Shown in pieces: positions 58,453 through 64,000 of a stretch of DNA of 64,000 bases; position 1 is the stretch's first letter; every line of letters begins with the position of its first letter. Below the pieces are notes generated by a model. That model saw only the letters and a list, made by a program, of their open reading frames with translations, was not told the origin of the DNA and did no database searches. This DNA is from an uncultured Lachnospiraceae bacterium (lineage in GTDB: Bacteria; Bacillota; Clostridia; Lachnospirales; Lachnospiraceae). Location of the stretch: NCBI GenBank assembly GCA_910585625.1, contig CAJUFQ010000003.1, forward strand, positions 5,801-69,800. The letters run 5' to 3'. The position numbers were made by a program, and so were the translations under genes.

Positions 58453-59901
58453 ATGCTTAATACGATAGATTTGGATAAGATAGACGTAACATCAGCGCCG
58501 CCACAGGAGGAACCAGGCAGGCAATATTATTTTATGGCAAAGTGCCGCCAATACACGAAACGGTTCGTTGCGGAACATGGGCGTTGCCCGACAGCCCATG
58601 TGCAGAATTATGGATGCCAGATGAATGCCCGTGATTCCGAGAAGCTGACAGGGATTTTAGAATCTGTCGGTTACGAGATTACGGACACGGAAGAAGCAGA
58701 CTTTGTCATCTACAATACCTGTACGGTGAGGGAAAACGCCAACAATAAGGTCTGGGGACGTCTCGGCTACCTGGGCGCATATAAGAAGAAGCATCCGCAG
58801 ATGAAAATCGCGCTCTGCGGATGCATGATGCAGGAAGCTGAGGTCTTGGAAAAGCTGAAAAAAAGCTACCGTTATGTGAACCTGGTCTTCGGCACGCACA
58901 ATATCTATAAATTTGCAGAACTTCTCTGTACAGCCCTTGCACAGGAGGGCATGGTCATTGACGTATGGGAGGATACGGATAAGATTGTGGAAGATTTGCC
59001 CATGGAACGCAAGTATGCCTTCAAGTCCGGGGTCAATATCATGTTCGGCTGCAATAATTTCTGCAGTTACTGCATCGTACCATACGTCAGGGGCAGGGAG
59101 CGCAGCCGCAGGCCCCAGGACATTTTGCGGGAAATTGAGCGTCTGGCGGCAGACGGCGTAGTGGAAATCATGCTGCTGGGGCAGAACGTCAATTCCTATG
59201 GGAAAAACCTGGAGAAGCCGATGACGTTTGCCCGGCTGCTGTCTGAGATTGAGCAGATTGAGGGCATCCGGCGTATCCGCTTCATGACCTCCCACCCCAA
59301 GGATCTCTCGGATGAGCTGATTGAGGTCATGGGGAAATCAAAGAAAATATGCAATCATCTGCATTTGCCGCTGCAGTCTGGAAGCAGCCGCATTTTAAAG
59401 GAAATGAACCGCCAGTACGATAAGGAACAGTATCTTGCGCTTGTGGGGAAAATCCGTAAGGCTGTCCCGGACATTGCGCTTACGACAGACATTATCGTAG
59501 GTTTTCCCGGGGAGACGGAGGAAGATTTCTCAGAGACCATGGATGTGGTACGTCAGGTGGGATATGAGAGCGCGTTTACCTTCATTTATTCCAAACGAAC
59601 CGGGACCCCGGCTGCCGCCAAGCAAGACCAAGTGCCTGAGGAGGTGGTAAAAGACCGTTTTGACAGGCTCTTAAAGGAAGTCCAGGAGTGCGCCTTTAGG
59701 CGTGCGGAAGCGTTGACAGGGAGGACGGAAGAAGTCCTGGTGGAAGAGGTGAACTCACAGGATTGCTCCCTTGTGAGCGGAAGGATGGGAAATAATTTTA
59801 TTGTCCATTTCCCTGGGGGCAAGGAATTGATTGGAACAATCGTCAATGTGAGGCTTAAGGAGTGCAAGGGCTTTTACTTTTATGGAGAACTGGCGGAATA
59901 G
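58453..59901 (+). CDS. miaB: tRNA-2-methylthio-N6-dimethylallyladenosine synthase
   Basis: Radical-SAM methylthiotransferase for A37 of tRNAs. 482 residues. N-terminal UPF0004 domain with HVQNYGCQMNARDSEKLTGI, CTVRENANNK and LCGCMMQ (second cluster cysteines); radical-SAM CNNFCSYC (C200, C204, C207); C-terminal TRAM domain (about 415-480). It has about 45 extra N-terminal residues before the UPF0004 domain, common in clostridia. Purine/A-rich site GGAAAGGAAAAG precedes the ATG. Confidence 0.95.
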   Translation: MLNTIDLDKIDVTSAPPQEEPGRQYYFMAKCRQYTKRFVAEHGRCPTAHVQNYGCQMNARDSEKLTGILESVGYEITDTEEADFVIYNTCTVRENANNKVWGRLGYLGAYKKKHPQMKIALCGCMMQEAEVLEKLKKSYRYVNLVFGTHNIYKFAELLCTALAQEGMVIDVWEDTDKIVEDLPMERKYAFKSGVNIMFGCNNFCSYCIVPYVRGRERSRRPQDILREIERLAADGVVEIMLLGQNVNSYGKNLEKPMTFARLLSEIEQIEGIRRIRFMTSHPKDLSDELIEVMGKSKKICNHLHLPLQSGSSRILKEMNRQYDKEQYLALVGKIRKAVPDIALTTDIIVGFPGETEEDFSETMDVVRQVGYESAFTFIYSKRTGTPAAAKQDQVPEEVVKDRFDRLLKEVQECAFRRAEALTGRTEEVLVEEVNSQDCSLVSGRMGNNFIVHFPGGKELIGTIVNVRLKECKGFYFYGELAE

Positions 59902-59913
59902 GAGGGTAATTCG

Positions 59914-60525
59914 ATGTATTCTTACATGAAGGGCGAACTGGTTGAGATTTCTGATGAGACGATTGTACTTGAAGTTAATGATATCGGCTATAATATCCAT
60001 ATTCCTGCCAGCATGATTGACAATTTCAGCGGAACCGGCCAGACCGTTAAGATTTACACGTATTTCCATGTTAAGGAGGATTCCATGAAGCTTTACGGAT
60101 TCCTCACGAGGGATGACCTTAACATCTTCAAGCTGCTTTTAGGAGTCAGCGGTATCGGTCCCAAAGGCGCGCTTGCCATCCTCACGGTCATGACGCCGGA
60201 CGATCTGCGCTTTGCCGTGCTGGGAGAGGATGCTAAGACGATAGCCAAAGCCCCTGGGATTGGCAATAAGACGGCGCAGCGATTAATCCTGGAGTTAAAG
60301 GATAAGCTGGATCTTGCGGAAGCCTTTGAGGCAAAGACCCTGCATGTCTCTGACAACATAGAAACTTCCGCTTCCAGCGCCAAAGGCGAGGCAGTGCAGG
60401 CGCTGACGGCGCTCGGATACTCCTCTACGGAGGCTTTGAAGGCAGTGAACGGTATAGACGGTATAGAAAACATGGCCGTGGAAGAAATCCTCAAGGCTGC
60501 GTTAAGACAAATGGCATTAGTATAA
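59914..60525 (+). CDS. ruvA: Holliday junction branch migration protein RuvA
   Basis: 203 residues. Binds four-way junctions and loads RuvB. Domain I OB fold (1-62, MYSYMKGELVEISDETIVLE), helix-hairpin-helix domain II with LLGVSGIGPKGALAI and APGIGNKTAQRLILELKDK, flexible linker, and domain III (about 155-203, ALTALGYSSTEALKAV). AGGAGGG precedes the ATG. Here ruvA and ruvB are separated by an acetyltransferase and an MFS gene. Confidence 0.96.
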   Translation: MYSYMKGELVEISDETIVLEVNDIGYNIHIPASMIDNFSGTGQTVKIYTYFHVKEDSMKLYGFLTRDDLNIFKLLLGVSGIGPKGALAILTVMTPDDLRFAVLGEDAKTIAKAPGIGNKTAQRLILELKDKLDLAEAFEAKTLHVSDNIETSASSAKGEAVQALTALGYSSTEALKAVNGIDGIENMAVEEILKAALRQMALV

Positions 60526-60547
60526 AGATGAAAGGGGAGAACGCTAT

Positions 60548-61000
60548 ATGGCTGAGATTAGAAAAATAGAACCGAAAGATACTCAGGCTGTGCTTGAGAT
60601 GATGAAAGTATTTTATGATTCTCCAGCTGTCTCACATGAGGTACCCATAGATACCTTAATGCGTAACATTGAGGCATGCATTGGCGGCAGCCCATTAATT
60701 GAAGGTTTTGTATTCCAGGAACAGGACTGTTTGGCGGGATATGCCATGCTCGTGAAAAGCTATGTCACGGAATTTGGCGGGACTTGTATCTGGGTCGAAG
60801 ACCTTTACCTTAAGCCTGAGTACCGTGGAAGCGGGATTGGGACGCAGTTTCTTACCTATGTCGAAGAATGCTTTCGGGGAAAAGCTGTCCTGCTGAAGCT
60901 GGAAGTGGAGCAAAGCAATGAATCGGCAGTCCGGGTATATAGGAAATACGGGTTTGAAGAGCTGCCGTATATGGAGATGATAAAGGAATTGCCATGCTGA
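60548..61000 (+). CDS. GNAT family N-acetyltransferase
   Basis: 150 residues, single GNAT domain: MAEIRKIEPKDTQAVLEMMK, CIWVEDLYLKPEYRGSGIGT (acetyl-CoA loop RGSGIG) and SNESAVRVYRKYGFEELPYM. Substrate unknown. GGGGAG precedes the ATG. It overlaps the MFS gene by 7 bases, hinting at a joint resistance or metabolite-handling role. Confidence 0.9.
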   Translation: MAEIRKIEPKDTQAVLEMMKVFYDSPAVSHEVPIDTLMRNIEACIGGSPLIEGFVFQEQDCLAGYAMLVKSYVTEFGGTCIWVEDLYLKPEYRGSGIGTQFLTYVEECFRGKAVLLKLEVEQSNESAVRVYRKYGFEELPYMEMIKELPC

Positions 61001-62163
61001 CATTAAGGTATAGCTTTTACCAGTCTGCCTTCTTTCTGACCTGTGCCGGCATTTTCGGATTTGCCGCCACATATCTGCTGGAAAAGGGCTTCCAGACCTC
61101 AGAGGTGGGCGTGATACTTGCTTCGAGCAACCTCCTGTCTTGTATGCTCCAGCCATTTCTTGGCGACTTTGCAGACCGTTTCCCCAAAATACGGCTGCAG
61201 AACCTGATTGCTGCATGTTTGGCATTCACGCTCCTGTGTTTTGCCGTAATCCAGCTATTACAGCCGCCTTTGATGGCATTTGGCGTCCTATATGTGGCAG
61301 GCGGGCTGTCGCTCACATCCACGACCCCTCTGGCGAACGCGCTCTGTGTATATTATAACCAGCGGGGATATGCGGTTGATTATGGGATTGGGTCAGGGAT
61401 AGGATCCCTTTCCTATTCGTTTGCCACTTTGAGCCTTGGTTATATTATATCTGCCTTGGGGACAGACTGGATGATTTGGATTGTCCTTGTATCACTGGCC
61501 GTTGAGATTACCATCACGTTAGGGTATCCTAAAGTGCCGGAAAGAGAAAATGGTTTTCCGGCAGGGACGGATAGCACGGGCCAGGCTGTGCAGCGTGTTT
61601 CCCTATGGGCATTTTTGGGGAAATACAGATATTTTGTGGTCACTGTGTCAGGCGCCATGATGATTGCCATGTGTCATTCCATGGCAGAAAACTATCTGAT
61701 TAACCTTTTCCAGCCCATGGGTGGGGACAGCCGGAATGTAGGGAGTGCCCTGGCTATCGCCGGCTTTACGGCTGCCCCGCTGATGCTTCTGTTTGAAAAG
61801 ATACAGAAAAAGGTGGATATTCTTCTGCTGATGCGTCTGTCCGGGATTTTTTATGTGCTGAAAGCCGTCTTGATGTTTTTTGCCACTTCGGTTTGGCAGG
61901 TGTATGCGATTGTCTGCCTGCAGACATTCACCTATGGGTTTATTTACCCGTCCCTCTATTATTTTACGAAGATGAAGGTCGGAAAAAACGACATGGTCAA
62001 AGGTCAGGCGGTCGTCGTGGCTGCCTTTACGCTGGGGACTGCCTTGGGGAGCCTTGTCGGCGGGAAGGTAATCGACGCTTACGGCTTCCGGGCAATGATT
62101 CTGCTGGCAGGGCTTTTGGCAGGGCTGGGAGCGGCTGTTATCAATCTCAGCATCAAAAAATAA
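60994..62163 (+). CDS. MFS transporter
   Basis: 389 residues with about 12 helices. The N-terminal half has SNLLSCMLQPFLGDFADRFP, a loop 2-3 motif-A variant with D-R/K signature, and the C-terminal half has KVDILLLMRLSGIFYVL. Resembles the nucleoside/lactose-like MFS branch; the substrate and direction are unknown. It starts within the acetyltransferase gene; no terminator was seen after it, but ruvB has its own promoter. Confidence 0.88.
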   Translation: MLTLRYSFYQSAFFLTCAGIFGFAATYLLEKGFQTSEVGVILASSNLLSCMLQPFLGDFADRFPKIRLQNLIAACLAFTLLCFAVIQLLQPPLMAFGVLYVAGGLSLTSTTPLANALCVYYNQRGYAVDYGIGSGIGSLSYSFATLSLGYIISALGTDWMIWIVLVSLAVEITITLGYPKVPERENGFPAGTDSTGQAVQRVSLWAFLGKYRYFVVTVSGAMMIAMCHSMAENYLINLFQPMGGDSRNVGSALAIAGFTAAPLMLLFEKIQKKVDILLLMRLSGIFYVLKAVLMFFATSVWQVYAIVCLQTFTYGFIYPSLYYFTKMKVGKNDMVKGQAVVVAAFTLGTALGSLVGGKVIDAYGFRAMILLAGLLAGLGAAVINLSIKK

Positions 62164-62199
62164 TGCTGCCAGCCGGCCGCGATTACGGAAATTGGACTA

Positions 62200-62228
62200 T
62201 TGATTTTTGCAATGTTCTAAGATATAAT
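62200..62228 (+). promoter_or_regulatory. ruvB promoter
   Basis: TTGATT (62200-62205), 17-bp spacer, TATAAT (62223-62228), 43 bases before the ruvB ATG. It separates ruvB from the ruvA-MFS unit. Confidence 0.85.
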
Positions 62229-62270
62229 TGTCAGGGATTTTGAATGGCATATCAGAAAGGATGTACCTTC

Positions 62271-63263
62271 ATGGAAAAACGTGTAATCTCCACTCAGATT
62301 CAGGAGGAGGATCAGAAAATAGAGACGAGCCTCCGGCCGCAGCGTCTGGAGGAGTATATTGGACAGGAGAAAGCGAAGAAAACCCTGAAAGTTTATATAG
62401 AAGCAGCCAGGCAGCGGGGAGAGGCTTTGGATCATGTGCTGTTTTATGGCCCCCCGGGTCTTGGCAAGACTACGCTTGCCGGGATTATCGCTAATGAAAT
62501 GGATGTCCATATGAAGATAACTTCCGGGCCTGCAATCGGTAAGCCTGGGGAAATGGCAGCGATTTTAAGCGGCCTGCAGGAAGGGGATCTCCTGTTCGTG
62601 GATGAGATTCACCGGTTAAACCGTCAGGTAGAAGAGGTGCTGTATCCTGCAATGGAAGATTATGTGATTGATATCATGATTGGCAAAGGGGCGACAGCGC
62701 GTTCTATCCGTCTGGATCTCCCGCATTTCACGCTGGTAGGGGCAACGACAAGGGCCGGGTTGTTGTCAGCGCCGTTGCGCGACCGTTTTGGTGTTATGCA
62801 TCATCTGGAATTTTATAATCCGGAAGAGTTAAAGACAATCATCCTGCAGTCAGCTGTGAAGCTTGAAGTAGAGATTGACGATGAAGGCGCGTTTGAGCTG
62901 GCAAGGCGTTCCCGCGGAACGCCCCGTCTGGCTAACCGCCTGCTGAAACGTGTCAGGGATTTCGCCCAGGTAAAATATGACGGCCGGATTACCAAGGCGG
63001 TAGCGACCTTCGCCCTGGACCTTCTGGAGGTAGATAAGTTCGGTCTTGACCAAAATGACAGGAACATCCTCCTGACGATGATAGAAAAGTTTAAGGGAGG
63101 GCCGGTTGGACTTGACACGCTGGCGGCGTCTTTAGGCGAAGATTCCGGTACTATCGAGGATGTCTACGAGCCTTATCTGGTAAAGAACGGCTTTATCAAC
63201 CGGACGCCGAAAGGCCGGATGGTGACAGACTTTGCTTACAAGCATTTTGGCATAACAGCTTGA
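62271..63263 (+). CDS. ruvB: Holliday junction branch migration ATPase RuvB
   Basis: 330 residues, AAA+ motor. Walker A GPPGLGKTT (60-68), Walker B LLFVDEIHRL, sensor 1 LVGATTRAG, arginine finger region LRDRFG, and the C-terminal winged helix ending RTPKGRMVTDFAYKHFG. ATG 62271 matches the usual N-terminus (EKRVIS); an earlier ATG at 62244 has no ribosome site. Confidence 0.97.
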   Translation: MEKRVISTQIQEEDQKIETSLRPQRLEEYIGQEKAKKTLKVYIEAARQRGEALDHVLFYGPPGLGKTTLAGIIANEMDVHMKITSGPAIGKPGEMAAILSGLQEGDLLFVDEIHRLNRQVEEVLYPAMEDYVIDIMIGKGATARSIRLDLPHFTLVGATTRAGLLSAPLRDRFGVMHHLEFYNPEELKTIILQSAVKLEVEIDDEGAFELARRSRGTPRLANRLLKRVRDFAQVKYDGRITKAVATFALDLLEVDKFGLDQNDRNILLTMIEKFKGGPVGLDTLAASLGEDSGTIEDVYEPYLVKNGFINRTPKGRMVTDFAYKHFGITA

Positions 63264-63287
63264 AAAAGTTCTGACATCTGATATAAT
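63260..63287 (+). promoter_or_regulatory. Promoter of the PurF-like gene
   Basis: TTGAAA (63260-63265), 16-bp spacer, TATAAT (63282-63287). The -35 overlaps the ruvB stop codon. Confidence 0.8.
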
Positions 63288-63333
63288 GGGTTCAAGTAAA
63301 TGACATATATCAAGAAAGAGACGAGGTAAAACT

Positions 63334-64000
63334 ATGGGAGGATTTTTTGGAGCGGTATCATCAGAGGACTGTGTATTTGACTTATTTTTTGGCATCGATT
63401 ACCATTCCCATTTAGGAACAAAACGCGGGGGAATGGTCGTTTATGGGGAAGGCGGATTTGACCGTGCCATCCATAATATTGAAAATGCGCCGTTTCGTAC
63501 AAAATTTGACAAAGACATACAGAAAATGTCCGGTACCATGGGGATTGGCTGTATTTCCGATTATGAGCCGCAGCCGCTTTTGGTTCGTTCCCATCATGGG
63601 ACCTATGCAATCACGACGATCAGCAAGATTAACAATATGGAAGAACTGACAAAGATGCTCTTCAACAACGGACACTCTCATTTCTTGGAGATGAGCGGAG
63701 GGGACATTAATGCCACGGAGATGATTGCCTGCCTGATAAACCAGAAGGAGAACCTCATAGAAGGCATCCGCTATGCGCTGGAGTCCGTGGACGGCTCCGT
63801 GTCTATCTTATTGATGAATGAAAAGGGAATTTATGCGGCAAGGGACAGGTATGGGCGGACGCCGGTAGTAATCGGTAAAAAAGACGGCGCGTTCTGTATT
63901 TCCTTTGAAAATTTTGCATATCGGAACCTTGGCTATAAAGATTATAAAGAACTAGGCCCGGGGGAAATCGTGATTGTGACGGACAAAGAGTGCGCTACGC
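63334..64000 (+). CDS. Amidophosphoribosyltransferase-like protein, 5' part
   Basis: At least 222 residues; the gene runs off the window. The N-terminal glutamine amidotransferase (Ntn) fold is clear: FFGIDYHSHLGTKRGGMVVY, a region equal to GLQHRGQEGAG of PurF, then GSVSILLMNEKGIYAARDRY and GRTPVVIGKKDGAFCISFEN. The protein begins MGGFFGAVSSEDC, whereas active PurF begins with a cysteine nucleophile as (M)CGVFGI; here the position is Gly. It is thus likely unable to hydrolyse glutamine, and may use ammonia or have another role. The phosphoribosyltransferase half is not in view. ACGAGG precedes the ATG. Confidence 0.82.
   Translation, partial: MGGFFGAVSSEDCVFDLFFGIDYHSHLGTKRGGMVVYGEGGFDRAIHNIENAPFRTKFDKDIQKMSGTMGIGCISDYEPQPLLVRSHHGTYAITTISKINNMEELTKMLFNNGHSHFLEMSGGDINATEMIACLINQKENLIEGIRYALESVDGSVSILLMNEKGIYAARDRYGRTPVVIGKKDGAFCISFENFAYRNLGYKDYKELGPGEIVIVTDKECAT

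Overview
The window reads as a chromosomal contig of a Gram-positive, anaerobic gut clostridium, most likely family Lachnospiraceae; the genus cannot be fixed from this sequence. Reasons: a PolC-type replicase, strong GGAGG ribosome sites, the order cmk-ispH-rpsA, a complete Rnf complex, a PPi-type phosphofructokinase, two-REC hybrid kinases with substrate-binding-protein/EAL sensors, and several small proteins (DUF3842, TSCPD, YnzC) typical of clostridia. The first 36 bases are Illumina adapter, so position 1 is an assembly edge and the first gene (oadB) is cut there. The last gene is cut by the window end.

Layout: 39-2046 end of a Na+-pumping decarboxylase operon (oadB', oadA). 2120-7707 RpiR-type regulator, HI0933 flavoprotein, cmk, ispH, rpsA, cheR, tightly packed and partly overlapping. 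7727-8830 (minus) RNase H-fold exonuclease. 8952-12060 copper module: CsoR operator/promoter, csoR, copA with a fused CopZ-like C-terminus that has its own internal ribosome site. 12359-14340 anchored polysaccharide deacetylase plus bactofilin. 14352-25116 translation/envelope/replication run pyrH, frr, uppS, cdsA, dxr, rseP, ispG, polC. 25159-26253 (minus) xpt and a membrane protein.

26353-28774 is accessory: a 281-bp nested palindrome (MITE-like), rlmH, a 480-bp hairpin-rich AT-rich gap, an AT-rich VOC gene, and a secreted protein of five exact 31-residue Cys/His repeats, the most novel-looking coding feature. 28931-42418 holds a dual-SBP/GGDEF/EAL protein, a Cys-rich protein with feoA-feoB, an acetyltransferase, a phosphopantetheinyl transferase and two tandem hybrid kinases. 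42519-46615 holds two minus-strand membrane proteins, DUF3842, cbiK, a chimeric TetR/ABC remnant, a yybP-ykoY (Mn2+) riboswitch with terminator in front of mntP, and a TSCPD protein.

46760-51811 is rnfCDGEAB. 51959-64000 holds a CmpB-type membrane protein, proB, three 69-bp tandem hairpin repeats, pfp (minus), ynzC, 5-formyl-THF cyclo-ligase, proA, acetyltransferases, miaB, ruvA, an MFS transporter, ruvB and a PurF-like protein that lacks the usual N-terminal cysteine.

The genes join up around energy conservation by Na+/ferredoxin (decarboxylase, Rnf, PPi-PFK), metal homeostasis (Cu, Fe, Mn, cobalt chelation, perhaps the Cys/His repeat protein) and envelope or isoprenoid synthesis. No rRNA, tRNA, CRISPR array, prophage or intact insertion sequence was seen.
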